Source of the DNA: Candidatus Nanosynbacter sp. TM7-076
Lineage (GTDB): Bacteria; Patescibacteriota; Saccharimonadia; Saccharimonadales; Saccharimonadaceae
Assembly (NCBI RefSeq): GCF_022828325.1
Contig: NZ_JAJQJS010000002.1
Coordinates: 302,601 to 366,600 of the forward strand
DNA length: 64,000 bases
Direction: 5' to 3'
Below, piece by piece: positions 35,664-44,209 of this stretch. Made by a program: the position numbers and the translations under genes. The notes under the pieces were generated by a model. That model saw only the letters and a list, made by a program, of their open reading frames with translations. It did no database searches and was not told the DNA's origin. Position 1 is the first letter of the stretch. Every line of letters begins with the position of its first letter.

Positions 35664-38201
35664 TTATAACATGTTGCGGAAAATCTCAAATTGTTCTTTG
35701 GCGGCATCTGTTACGTTTGCAGATAATCTCCTGTCGGTAAGAATTGTATTGATAACTTTCTTGAGATCTTGACGTTTCTTATCAGTAATAATAGATGTAT
35801 TTTCTACAGCTTCTATTAACAACTTAACGGCATCAGCATCCGTAGACGCTAAGGTTTCAGGTCTGTACTTACCACCCTCTAGCCATTCAGCAAAGTGGTT
35901 CATGAGGTCACCTCTGTTATTAATATCGCCCTTCAGCATATCATCGATGAGCTTACCTCCCATAAAGGACGCCTTATTCCTTACACCAGATTCCGCTAGC
36001 GCTGAAGCTGCAGAAGAATAGAATTCTGGCGGCAATTCACTAAGAAGCTCGGCGACTTCCGCTGCGGTACCGTATTTAATCTGCTCCTCAATTGCGGCTT
36101 CACGTACAAATATACTATCCCCAGATAAATTAACTCCACCAGGAAGGGGTACGGATAATTTGTTTAGGGCTAATCCCTGCCTATGTTTTGCATCTATTTT
36201 GTAGTGCTTTATAATTTGACGAGCCTCGTCAATTGACTTAGCATACTCGCTACGGCTGGTTGCTATGGCTGAAGCTAAGGCTGCATTTGCACCAATCAAA
36301 TTGCCATTTGCATCTTTGAATACGTTGCCGCCAGCCCTCTCTTGAAGTTCCTTGCTGTTTATCAATTGTTCTGCAAATTCACTATGCTGCTGGCGTTGAG
36401 CGTTATTCTTAATTAGTCCAGACACTGCAATTTCGGTTTCTAGGTCTTTAATGTCATTCATGAATGCAGTTTGCTGCTGATGAGCTTTCAAATCTCGTCG
36501 AGTTGCATAGGTAGCTGACACGGCTCGTAGAGCGCGATCGTACAGAGGTCTCTTCCCATATGTATCAGTTGGTGCATGGCCCAAAGTCGCTTCGAGGTAG
36601 CGATTATCATCTTGTGCGGATAACAGATCTGCACGCCTGGAAGCCTGTCTGGCGTCTAAGTCTAACTTCTTATACCTGGCTGTATCTCTAAATGAATTCT
36701 CGGCATTTTTCTGTGAAGTTTCCAGATCTTTTTTGAGTGCTCTACCTTTATGATCTGCCCAACGGCGTAAACGATTTGGGTTGAATCGCGCCATATTGGG
36801 GTTAGCTAACTTCTTGTTTTTAATGGTCTCACGACGATCTTTAGACCAGTTCTTAGACCTGTCGTATAAGCCTTTATTCTTATCATTAACAAACCCAGCA
36901 AATTTGCCTAATACTCCGCCGCTGAACTTCATAATTAGAGGGGTTATAGCCAAAGGTATTATTTGAACTAACATTCCTAGTACGTGCATTATTGCACCAT
37001 TTGAGCCAGATGCATTTTGGATAATTAGTATTCCTGCCAGTTGAGCTCCACCGAATACTACAGCGAATGCTGGGAAAAATACTAGCATTGTTAAGAATAA
37101 GTCTCGCCATTTTTTAAACCACTTTTCTGTTCCGGGTAGCAAGTAGCAAACAAATGCTAGTGGTGAAACTATGATTAATATAATAATAAGTGCTTGACGA
37201 GCCGCCATAATTAGGAGTACGAAGAGTAAAGTTAAGCCAGCTAATGTTGCGGCAGGTACTAGCATCGGCAATAATTCCGTAGTAAGTGCTAGTGATACGG
37301 CGTATCCTGCTCCTACCGCCAGCGCTCCGTTTGACAGTGCTGTACTGATAACTTCTGACCACGTCCATGTACTTGTATTTTCCCCTACGGTGGATATTGT
37401 GTTTTTAATTCCCATAAAAGCGTCCTGGAAAGCGTAGCCAGTTACGTTTGATAAATCCAGCAATACAGCACAAAACGTGAATGATAAGTTAACCAACACC
37501 GCCGCAATTACTAACCTAGGGAGCATTTTTTTAACGCCGTAATTGCTAATTCCTACGGAGGTCAATTGCGAGTAGATAATTACCAAAAACGCCACGATAA
37601 ACGCCACGTTGCTAATGTTTCGCATAATGACCCACGCCAGATAAATTCCACTGTTTTGGTTGGTTGTTTCTAACGGCTTAGTTTTTAAGAATTCCTGAAG
37701 CGCACTGTACATATAATCTATGCCATCAGCCAGCCAGTTGGAGAGTGGACAGATAATCCACCCTATTCCCTGCACATCACAGGAAGTACCTGTTGAATTT
37801 TCTGAGGGAGATTCAATTGAAATAGTTGAGGTGCTGGTTTGCTCATAGGTGTTTGGTGGCGTAAATGAATAAACCGCGTAAGTTGCCGAGCTTAGCGAAG
37901 ATATTTCGTTTGCTGGGAAATAAATAACCTTGGTTTCTTTTTTATTCTTATCTTCATTAACATAAACAAGCGAATTATCAGGTAGGTTAAATTGTTTGAT
38001 CTTTTTATCATCACTTACCTTTGTATATTTTTCTTTGTTGTAAGTTAAATTATGACCGCTCCATTCTGCGTCTACAGCATAAACAGAAGTCGAGTGTGTT
38101 AGGGTATTAAGAAAAATGCCTACTAGCATTCCCGCTATCAGCAATACAAACCATCGCAACGCCACACTAAGAGGTTGCTTACGTGAAATCAACCACTCCA
38201 T
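35664..38201 (-). CDS. VirB6/TrbL-like secretion membrane protein (paralogue 1)
   Basis: 845 residues. A hydrophobic signal or anchor at about 16-36 precedes an extracellular domain (about 40-165) with a few Cys. Then come hydrophobic segments between about 187 and 445: IMRNISNVAFIVAFLVIIYSQ, a MLPRLVIAAVLVNLSFTFCAVLLDLSN stretch at about 228-254, and an RQALIIILIIVSPLAFVCYLLP segment at about 334-355. A long charged, helical cytoplasmic tail (about 450-845) follows. The Asn-Leu-Ser-Phe and Leu-Asp-Leu-Ser-Asn pattern is shared with the 974-residue gene next to it, so the two are paralogues. A TATAAC hexamer 5 bases before the start is a possible promoter. Confidence 0.83.
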   Translation of the reverse strand: MEWLISRKQPLSVALRWFVLLIAGMLVGIFLNTLTHSTSVYAVDAEWSGHNLTYNKEKYTKVSDDKKIKQFNLPDNSLVYVNEDKNKKETKVIYFPANEISSLSSATYAVYSFTPPNTYEQTSTSTISIESPSENSTGTSCDVQGIGWIICPLSNWLADGIDYMYSALQEFLKTKPLETTNQNSGIYLAWVIMRNISNVAFIVAFLVIIYSQLTSVGISNYGVKKMLPRLVIAAVLVNLSFTFCAVLLDLSNVTGYAFQDAFMGIKNTISTVGENTSTWTWSEVISTALSNGALAVGAGYAVSLALTTELLPMLVPAATLAGLTLLFVLLIMAARQALIIILIIVSPLAFVCYLLPGTEKWFKKWRDLFLTMLVFFPAFAVVFGGAQLAGILIIQNASGSNGAIMHVLGMLVQIIPLAITPLIMKFSGGVLGKFAGFVNDKNKGLYDRSKNWSKDRRETIKNKKLANPNMARFNPNRLRRWADHKGRALKKDLETSQKNAENSFRDTARYKKLDLDARQASRRADLLSAQDDNRYLEATLGHAPTDTYGKRPLYDRALRAVSATYATRRDLKAHQQQTAFMNDIKDLETEIAVSGLIKNNAQRQQHSEFAEQLINSKELQERAGGNVFKDANGNLIGANAALASAIATSRSEYAKSIDEARQIIKHYKIDAKHRQGLALNKLSVPLPGGVNLSGDSIFVREAAIEEQIKYGTAAEVAELLSELPPEFYSSAASALAESGVRNKASFMGGKLIDDMLKGDINNRGDLMNHFAEWLEGGKYRPETLASTDADAVKLLIEAVENTSIITDKKRQDLKKVINTILTDRRLSANVTDAAKEQFEIFRNML

Positions 38202-38247
38202 CTGCGGTTATATTAGCATTTTTGATGGAAAAAGTCAAGAGAAGGGA

Positions 38248-41172
38248 TTAAGCGCCAACTTTACGGAATGTGCTATCTAATTTTCCGTTTATATTCTTTG
38301 CGGTGTTCGGGTTAGATCTGGCTGTACTAGCTGTACTTTTAATTTTTAATACAGCAGCCGCAGCGTTTCCGTTGGCTCCATCTGTTGCCGCATTTATGGA
38401 TGCTTCAACTAGCCATTCAGTACCCGCTGCATTTTGCACGAGATGTTCTGCTTGTAAATTGCCATCTGCAGCGTTATTTATGGCCATATTCTCTAGATCA
38501 GTCATGTCTTTAATTTTATCTTCTAGGATAGCATCCCCAAATCCGTTACCTAGTATATTATTATCTCCCTTAGCAAATGAAGCTTTGATGGCACGATTCT
38601 TTATGACGGCGTCTTTCCCCGCTAAGCTACTGAGCACATTAGCACGATCGCTAAAGCCTCCATTAGCCATAGTATGGTCTATTGCGGCTGCATACATACT
38701 TCGTGAGACTTTTTTATCCGTAGAGGTTTTACCCGTACGGGCAATAGTAGCTATTTCACTCGATGTCATGCCTCTTAGGGCTAGAGCTTGACCCTTAACT
38801 TCATTCTCGAATAATTCGTCAGATATAGCTTGACTGCGGGCGGCACCCTCAGATAATCCCGTAGCTCGTCCGAGCCAACTATTGTCCAGTGCTCTCCTAG
38901 GATTGAGCATAATTCCTGCCCCTTTAGCTAATCTACTATTACTGCCTCTGAGTGCGTCAGCTTTTCTTCCGAGCCAAGTGTTGCCAGATCTACGATTAGC
39001 CTGTCTTTTAGCAGAGTTTTTTTGCCAGCCTTTTTTAAGGTCATTTAATCTAGAATTACCAATAGCTCCACCCAGCTTCTTATTAGCCAAACCGCTCAAT
39101 CCGCCAATTTTTCCTGCAAAACTACCTAGTGAGTTTAATGAACTCTTTAGCACGAAAGGTGTGGCGCCTAATGGCAAAATAGACGCCGCCAAGGCTGCAA
39201 GTTGCATGGTTTCTTTTGGATTGTTTGGGTCGTCTGTAGCTGATGCGGCTAATATAGTTCCTGCTAACTTTCCGGCTCCGTACAGAAGAGATATTACGGG
39301 AAATACGATTAACAGACCTCTGAACATAGACACCCATTTTTTGAATAAGTTTTCAGTATTTGGCAGAAGCCATGCTGCAAATGCTAATGGAGATATCGCT
39401 ATTAATAATATGACAGCAGCCTGTCGAACGATTAATATGACCAGCACTACAATCAATGCTAGGAGTAGGGCTAAAAGAGTAGGTATGCTTACGGCAAGGA
39501 ATATAAATAGACCTACTCCGACTAATACTAACCCACCCGTTACTAAGGCGCTGAAAGTACCAGTTGCTGTTGCTTGAGTACCAACTTTTGATGCTGCCCC
39601 CTCCAGAGCCTCTTTAAGAGAAAAACCGAGGATATTAGACAAGTCTACTGCTATTTGACAGAGATAGAAAGATAAGTTTACGAGCAAAGCTCCTATTATT
39701 AACCTTGGTAGAATTTTCTTAATTCCATAATTACTGACGCCGACATTACTTATTTGGGAAAATATTACCCACAGGAATATTACGGCAAATACGGCGTTTG
39801 CAACATCTCGGAAGAACTTCCAAGCTTGTGCTAATCCTCCATTTTCTTGGTCCTTAAAGATTTCGTTATCGATAGACAGAAAATACGATATTGCAGAGTA
39901 GGAGGCATCTCCCAAACTTCCGGCAAAACTCATCAAAGGACAAACAAACCACCCTACAGCGCTTAGGCCGCATGAATTTTTTCCCTCTTCTTCGCCGCCG
40001 TCACCTTCCGATGGGGTCTCTATTTCGGCAGACTGACCTTGTTTACAGGCGCTTATCTCTTTGTCTCTACCCTTGTATTGTGTTTCGCAGTATGTAGGAT
40101 CATCCTTATGTTCTATTCCGGCTTTACAGGCGTCAAGCTCTTTTCCTGTAAATGTTGAGCAGGCGTTTTTTATTGCAGCGTCTTTTAAGGATTTAGCATA
40201 TTCATTGGCTGCTGTTTTTAATTGAGATATAATATCCGTACACAAGAATTTTTGTTTACCCTTGTACCCCACCGTAGTTGAATCCCACATGTAATCTAAA
40301 GATCCCTTTATTTGGTAGGTATCTACGACTTTGCCATCCTTTGAGACAGTAGGAATAGTCCATGTTCCGTTTGAGGGTTTAGAGACTTGACCTCCATTAA
40401 CACATCCTGCAATCCAATCTTGGTATTTGCGATATTTTATATAAGGGTCATTATTTTCTAAATTAGTAGGATATCCTGTTAATGCAGAGAGGGCGTTTAT
40501 AAAATTAGCACGACCATCTCCTCCTGGTAGAGCTTCTTGGGTAAACCAAGAATTTCCCGCCACACACTCTTCCTGTGATGCATTCTTATGGCCATCTTTT
40601 CTGTAGCCCATTTGACATAGTAATTCATTTGGTGATATTTTGAATTGTCCGAAAGCCGCTTGTTGGAATTCTTGAGAGGTGCACCTAACAGATCCTTTAT
40701 CATATCCTTTTATTGTTTCGTCTCCTGTCATTGTTCCCGTAAATACGTAGACAGTGCTGTACTGGTTTATTTCCGCGGTGTTAACAAAAAAACTAGCAAT
40801 ACTCAATCTGCCAGCCATTCTTACTGGATCAACTAGATTATCCCATTTTTTATCGTTGAATATTATGTTGTCTTTAAGTTCCTTACTAGGGTTTCTGTGG
40901 ACTTTGAACCCTAGTCCAATGCCGCCATCGGGACCGTGAGATTTCCCACTAAAGCAGTATGACATTGCTGTAGCGTATTGAAAAAATTTATATTTATCTT
41001 CTGGCTCTAAACGTTCAAATATTCCCGGATCAGCAGCTAAAGCTGGGTTAACTGACAGGATATTAGCAATTGGCATTATAAAAAATGCTAATAAGCATAA
41101 AAACATTACAGAATTCTTAAACCACCCTGTCCAGCTAGACGATTGTTTTTTGATAAACATAAGCACCTTCAT
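38248..41172 (-). CDS. VirB6/TrbL-like secretion membrane protein (paralogue 2)
   Basis: 974 residues. A signal/anchor at about 20-46 precedes a large Cys-containing extracellular domain (about 48-400). The membrane core (about 450-700) carries the same landmarks as its neighbour: KKILPRLIIGALLVNLSFYLCQIAVDLSNILG at about 486-517 and RQAAVILLIAISPLAFAAWLLPNTE at about 584-608. The helical cytoplasmic tail (about 715-974) is rich in Arg, Ala and Ser. TrbL/VirB6 proteins form the inner-membrane channel. The start at 41172 lies inside a perfect 15-bp inverted repeat. The next ATG, at 41160, is preceded by AAGGTG and is an equally good start; it would remove four residues. Confidence 0.83.
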   Translation of the reverse strand: MKVLMFIKKQSSSWTGWFKNSVMFLCLLAFFIMPIANILSVNPALAADPGIFERLEPEDKYKFFQYATAMSYCFSGKSHGPDGGIGLGFKVHRNPSKELKDNIIFNDKKWDNLVDPVRMAGRLSIASFFVNTAEINQYSTVYVFTGTMTGDETIKGYDKGSVRCTSQEFQQAAFGQFKISPNELLCQMGYRKDGHKNASQEECVAGNSWFTQEALPGGDGRANFINALSALTGYPTNLENNDPYIKYRKYQDWIAGCVNGGQVSKPSNGTWTIPTVSKDGKVVDTYQIKGSLDYMWDSTTVGYKGKQKFLCTDIISQLKTAANEYAKSLKDAAIKNACSTFTGKELDACKAGIEHKDDPTYCETQYKGRDKEISACKQGQSAEIETPSEGDGGEEEGKNSCGLSAVGWFVCPLMSFAGSLGDASYSAISYFLSIDNEIFKDQENGGLAQAWKFFRDVANAVFAVIFLWVIFSQISNVGVSNYGIKKILPRLIIGALLVNLSFYLCQIAVDLSNILGFSLKEALEGAASKVGTQATATGTFSALVTGGLVLVGVGLFIFLAVSIPTLLALLLALIVVLVILIVRQAAVILLIAISPLAFAAWLLPNTENLFKKWVSMFRGLLIVFPVISLLYGAGKLAGTILAASATDDPNNPKETMQLAALAASILPLGATPFVLKSSLNSLGSFAGKIGGLSGLANKKLGGAIGNSRLNDLKKGWQKNSAKRQANRRSGNTWLGRKADALRGSNSRLAKGAGIMLNPRRALDNSWLGRATGLSEGAARSQAISDELFENEVKGQALALRGMTSSEIATIARTGKTSTDKKVSRSMYAAAIDHTMANGGFSDRANVLSSLAGKDAVIKNRAIKASFAKGDNNILGNGFGDAILEDKIKDMTDLENMAINNAADGNLQAEHLVQNAAGTEWLVEASINAATDGANGNAAAAVLKIKSTASTARSNPNTAKNINGKLDSTFRKVGA

Positions 41173-41197
41173 TTAATCACATATGAAGGTGCTTATG
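41158..41197. promoter_or_regulatory. Perfect 15-bp inverted repeat covering the start of the 974-residue secretion gene
   Basis: CATAAGCACCTTCAT at 41158-41172 is matched by its exact reverse complement at 41183-41197 around a 10-base loop. In the minus-strand message the 3' arm holds both candidate start codons (41172 and 41160) and the AAGGTG ribosome binding site of the second, so the hairpin would hide them. There is no T-run after it, so a simple terminator is less likely. Confidence 0.8.
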
Positions 41198-41219
41198 CAA
41201 GGGTTATTAAGTTTAGAAT

Positions 41220-42344
41220 TTAGTTGTCTTCGCTATCTTTCCAAGCATTCCGTATCTCAGGGATTTCGTATGCTGGTACGTCTTTACCATTTATAGTGAA
41301 TGGCATCGGGCTTCCTTGTTTATAAAGACTACTGGGTCCGTCGATTCCTCGGAAATCAATTATCACAGGAGCTACTCTAACCTTTACTGTGCGGTCCGCT
41401 GTCCCATCAACAGCCTGCTTCTTTGACGGGTCAAAGTTTAGATATTCGGCACTTCCGCTTCTTAGTGTGTCGACAGTATTAACAACAGTCATTATTTCTG
41501 TAACCCCATCTCCTGTTAGATAAGCTGCTTGATATTTAGGAATCTGACCACTGTAATTTAGACCATTGCATCGTGTAAGATCTCCTTCATCAGAACAAGG
41601 ATCTGCGTTATTAAGGTTGTTTCGGACTAGCTTTGGATAAAGACCATCTTTTCCCGTAGACTCAAATATTTTATTTGGCTGCCCATCTAGTGGAAATAGG
41701 TCGAAAGCGTTATATTGACGATATTTTGTCTCAGGGTATTTTTTATACCCTTCAAACAAATTAGCTATCACTTCTTGAGCATGTCCTATAGCCATACTGC
41801 TTAGGTAGGCATCGCGCATCTTGTCCGCTTCTTCCACCCTGCCTTCGTCGACTAGTTTAAAGTAGGATTTGGCCATTAAATTAATGCTGTAAGCGCTGTG
41901 TTCTCCGATATTTTTCATAACTTCAGGTAGTTCTTCGTCTGTTGTAATTATCTGACCAAACTCATCAATATCTAATTTTGCAGATTCGCTGTTAACATGC
42001 ATGTTTGTATAATTAATGAAGTCTGCCCTCAGATCATTCGTGTCTTTTGCATTATCCAAAGAGCTTAGAAGATCATCCAGCCCCTCAATTTCTGGGATTT
42101 CTCTAACCTCTGGTGATGGAGAGCTTGTCTCTTCTGCTGAAGGTGTAGGATCTTGAGTTTCCTGCGAGGTAGATGTTGCATCTGGAGTTGGCTCGGTGTA
42201 AGTCTCACCGCAGGCTGACAGTGGAGCTACTGCAGCTAGCATCGCCATTGCAGCGATGCCCTTTAAGGCCTTTTTTCTAAGTAAAGTTGAAAATCGTGTT
42301 TCTGAACCGCTTGGGTTATTGATATTATTAGGGTTATAAATCAT
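41220..42344 (-). CDS. Lipoprotein, unknown function, head of secretion operon
   Basis: 374 residues. The N-terminal region (about 1-46) is Asn-rich, then basic, then hydrophobic, ending in the lipobox APLSACG, where Cys46 would be lipidated. A Thr/Ser/Pro/Glu-rich spacer of about 40 residues keeps the globular part (about 90-374) away from the membrane. That part begins helical and ends in strands (VRVAPVIIDFRG). I set the start at the ATG at 42344, because AGAAAGGACC lies about 11 bases before it and the extension to 42473 has no signal-like sequence and crosses the promoter. It may be the surface lipoprotein of the secretion system. Confidence 0.68.
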   Translation of the reverse strand: MIYNPNNINNPSGSETRFSTLLRKKALKGIAAMAMLAAVAPLSACGETYTEPTPDATSTSQETQDPTPSAEETSSPSPEVREIPEIEGLDDLLSSLDNAKDTNDLRADFINYTNMHVNSESAKLDIDEFGQIITTDEELPEVMKNIGEHSAYSINLMAKSYFKLVDEGRVEEADKMRDAYLSSMAIGHAQEVIANLFEGYKKYPETKYRQYNAFDLFPLDGQPNKIFESTGKDGLYPKLVRNNLNNADPCSDEGDLTRCNGLNYSGQIPKYQAAYLTGDGVTEIMTVVNTVDTLRSGSAEYLNFDPSKKQAVDGTADRTVKVRVAPVIIDFRGIDGPSSLYKQGSPMPFTINGKDVPAYEIPEIRNAWKDSEDN

Positions 42345-42363
42345 AACGCTTGGGGTCCTTTCT

Positions 42364-42389
42364 CTGACATTGTCAGGTATTTTATTATA
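42364..42389 (-). promoter_or_regulatory. Probable promoter and palindromic site before the lipoprotein gene
   Basis: On the minus strand TATAAT at 42389-42384 would start transcription near 42377, 33 bases before the ATG at 42344. The symmetric sequence CTGACATTGTCAG (42364-42376, 6-bp arms, one central base) lies exactly at the start site, a typical operator position. No regulator is identified. Confidence 0.45.
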
Positions 42390-42471
42390 AAAACTCCTTA
42401 GACTCTCCAGTCCAATTGGCAATATCATAACATAAATTGTACAGAAATGCAATAAAAATGGTATATTTTCC

Positions 42472-42498
42472 ATAAAAAAACACCCTGCCAGAGGGGTG
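42472..42498 (-). terminator. Terminator after tRNA-Asp
   Basis: On the minus strand CACCCC (42498-42493) pairs with GGGTG (42485-42481, with one G-T pair added) and runs into seven T residues (42480 downward). It ends the tRNA-Asp transcript before the lipoprotein gene. Confidence 0.75.
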
Positions 42499-42507
42499 AA
42501 TTATCTG

Positions 42508-42585
42508 TGGCGCGCTCGACCGGATTCGAACCGGCGATCTCCTCCGTGACAGGGAGGCGTGATAGGCCAACTTCACTACGAGCGC
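42508..42585 (-). tRNA. tRNA-Asp(GTC)
   Basis: The minus strand folds as a full cloverleaf: acceptor GCGCTCG/CGAGCGC, anticodon stem CCTCC/GGAGG around loop CTGTCAC with anticodon GTC, and T-arm GCCGG TTCGAAT CCGGT. The discriminator is G and the CCA end is encoded (42510-42508). It is a 78-base gene between the two halves of the secretion locus. Confidence 0.97.
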
Positions 42586-42651
42586 ATATCAATACCCCTT
42601 ATATTATCAGATTACTTCTGTCTTTTCAAGGAAAATGTTTGCTTTTTTCGC

Positions 42652-42678
42652 TTGACTATTTTACAATTTAGGTATAAG
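42652..42678 (+). promoter_or_regulatory. Candidate promoter of the pilin cluster
   Basis: TTGACT (42652-42657) and TATAAG (42673-42678) are 15 bases apart, shorter than ideal. The ATG of the first pilin gene lies 10 bases after the -10. It is the only promoter-like match in the 103-base gap after tRNA-Asp. Confidence 0.4.
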
Positions 42679-42688
42679 AGAAAATTTT

Positions 42689-43060
42689 ATGACAAAAAGA
42701 AATATTGTAATCAGTATATTCATCGCAACAGTAATCGCAGGAAGTGTTTTTATACCCAGAATAGCTTTGGCTATCAGCTGTGGTGGCGCGGAAACTTCTG
42801 TTATTTCTTGTGAAGGCGAAGGTAGCACGGCAATTATCAACATAATCAAACAAGTTATTAAAATCTTAACCGCTGGAGTTTTGGTCGCGGCGGTTGGTGC
42901 TGTTATATATGGCGCATTCTTATATACCACTTCTGAGGGTAGTCCTGATAAGATAAAAAAAGCACGCGAAGTCTGGACGAATACTGTTATTGGGATAATA
43001 ATGTTTGCGTTTATGGTGGCAATTACTAACTTTATTATTCCAGGAGGAGTTTTCGATTAA
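42689..43060 (+). CDS. VirB2/TrbC-like pilin 1
   Basis: 123 residues. Signal peptide at about 1-27, with a likely cut after IALA. The mature part has two hydrophobic segments at about 58-80 and 97-117 joined by a short charged loop, FLYTTSEGSPDKIKKAREVWTN. This is the arrangement of VirB2-type pilins, and the loop matches the S-x-G-x-x-x-K-x-x-x-A pattern shared by the five genes that follow. Two Cys lie at about 31 and 41 in the mature N-terminal region. It would be a subunit of the type IV secretion pilus or channel. Its stop codon shares one base with the next gene's start (TAATG), so translation is coupled. Confidence 0.82.
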   Translation: MTKRNIVISIFIATVIAGSVFIPRIALAISCGGAETSVISCEGEGSTAIINIIKQVIKILTAGVLVAAVGAVIYGAFLYTTSEGSPDKIKKAREVWTNTVIGIIMFAFMVAITNFIIPGGVFD

Positions 43061-43497
43061 TGAAGAAGATTATAATAGCGATGTCTTTAATGATTATAGG
43101 GTCGTTTGGGGCGAGCGTAACTTTCCCGAATACTTCTTTTGCGGAAGGTGAAATTAATGAATGTGATAAAAAAGGCAGAATTTTGACATTGAAGCCGTGG
43201 TATGACGGATTGACGAAAGGTGACTGTTCTATTAAAGATATTGGTTCGGACGCTGACTCACAGGCAAATTTTATCTGGAGAGTCGTGCTTAATATCGTTG
43301 ATGATTTGCTGCAACTTATTGGTTATACGACCGTTGGATATATTATATACGGTGGTTTCTTGATGATGACCAGTAACGGGGCTCCAGATAAGGCTGCGCA
43401 CGGGCGAAAGACTATTATGAGTGCCGCGATTGGCTTGGTTATCGCCTTAGCTTCTGTTGCGTTGGTTAACTTTATATCATCAAATATAGGAGTATAA
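43060..43497 (+). CDS. VirB2/TrbC-like pilin 2
   Basis: 145 residues, the longest of the set. Signal peptide at about 1-28 ending in SFA. It is followed by a larger exposed region (about 30-75) with two Cys at about 34 and 55, which may form a disulfide. Then come the pilin core segments at about 83-107 and 120-142, with the FLMMTSNGAPDKAAHGRKTIMSA loop between them. The inserted hydrophilic region sets it apart from the other copies, so it may be a tip or minor subunit. It starts on the last base of pilin 1 and ends 1 base before pilin 3. Confidence 0.8.
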   Translation: MKKIIIAMSLMIIGSFGASVTFPNTSFAEGEINECDKKGRILTLKPWYDGLTKGDCSIKDIGSDADSQANFIWRVVLNIVDDLLQLIGYTTVGYIIYGGFLMMTSNGAPDKAAHGRKTIMSAAIGLVIALASVALVNFISSNIGV

Positions 43498-43498
43498 A

Positions 43499-43783
43499 AT
43501 GAGATATATGGAATTTTTTGCTGGATTGTTGGGGAGTGCTGATAGTCTTGGTGTGCCGCAGAATAATGATGTAGATATTATGAGGTTTGTTAATTTGGCA
43601 TTTTGGGTGGCTGGTGTCATAGCTGTTATAATTGTTATTATTGCTGGGATAAATTATTCCCTATCTGCCGGCGATCCAGCTAAGACGGCTAGCGCAAAGA
43701 ATACTATTCTATATGCAGTCATCGGTTTGGTAATTATTGCTAACGCGATTGCTATAACAGGTTATATTATAGGAAAGGTTTAA
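43499..43783 (+). CDS. VirB2/TrbC-like pilin 3 (no obvious signal peptide)
   Basis: 94 residues, the shortest copy. Unlike its neighbours it lacks a clear cleavable signal peptide: the first 28 residues (MRYMEFFAGLLGSAD region) are only moderately hydrophobic and no AxA site is seen. The two core hydrophobic segments (about 32-50 and 68-92) and the loop YSLSAGDPAKTASAKNTILYA are well conserved. It may insert without processing, or use a different N-terminal signal. It lies 1 base after pilin 2 and 1 base before pilin 4, clearly in the same message. Confidence 0.78.
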   Translation: MRYMEFFAGLLGSADSLGVPQNNDVDIMRFVNLAFWVAGVIAVIIVIIAGINYSLSAGDPAKTASAKNTILYAVIGLVIIANAIAITGYIIGKV

Positions 43784-43784
43784 A

Positions 43785-44207
43785 ATGAAGATTTTTACGA
43801 AAATTCTGACAGCTGGAATGTTGATGGTTAGTCTCCTTGGTGTGTTTACTCCAGTGGTATCTGCAGCTAACGGTATTAATATTTGCTCAGAGGAAAATGA
43901 AAACTCTGTCTATTGTAAAAATAAAGATAGCGGCGGAGATCAAGTGGGCGGTATTATAAAAACTATCGTTGAAGTTCTACTTATGGCTGTCGGTGCTATT
44001 TCGATTATTATGATAGTTATTGGTGGTATTTTATTTGCGCTTTCCAGTGGTGATGCTCAGAAGGCTGCAAAAGCTAGGAGTACTATTTTATATGCTGTCG
44101 TTGGCTTAATAGTCTCTGTATTTGCTTCGGCGATTGTCAATTTTGTGTTTGATGGGTTTAATAAGCCCGTCAAACATGATGAATCTAGTAATCATAATAA
44201 GGAGTAA
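43785..44207 (+). CDS. VirB2/TrbC-like pilin 4
   Basis: 140 residues. Signal peptide at about 1-28 ending in VSA, and a mature N-terminal region with two Cys at about 33 and 44. The core has two hydrophobic segments (about 60-87 and 103-126) and the loop ALSSGDAQKAAKARSTILYA. A short charged C-terminal tail of about 12 residues is unlike the other copies. Same predicted role as the others, a subunit of a pilus or channel. It is 1 base from pilin 3 and 2 bases from pilin 5. Confidence 0.8.
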   Translation: MKIFTKILTAGMLMVSLLGVFTPVVSAANGINICSEENENSVYCKNKDSGGDQVGGIIKTIVEVLLMAVGAISIIMIVIGGILFALSSGDAQKAAKARSTILYAVVGLIVSVFASAIVNFVFDGFNKPVKHDESSNHNKE

Positions 44208-44209
44208 AA

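Noticed and set aside
38270..39577. Long plus-strand frames opposite the TrbL-like gene
   Set aside because: They lie opposite a gene with clear membrane-protein features and have the composition of an antisense shadow. No promoter or ribosome binding site was found.
42385..42576. Minus-strand 63-residue reading frame
   Set aside because: It runs through the tRNA-Asp gene and its terminator; the tRNA fold is complete.
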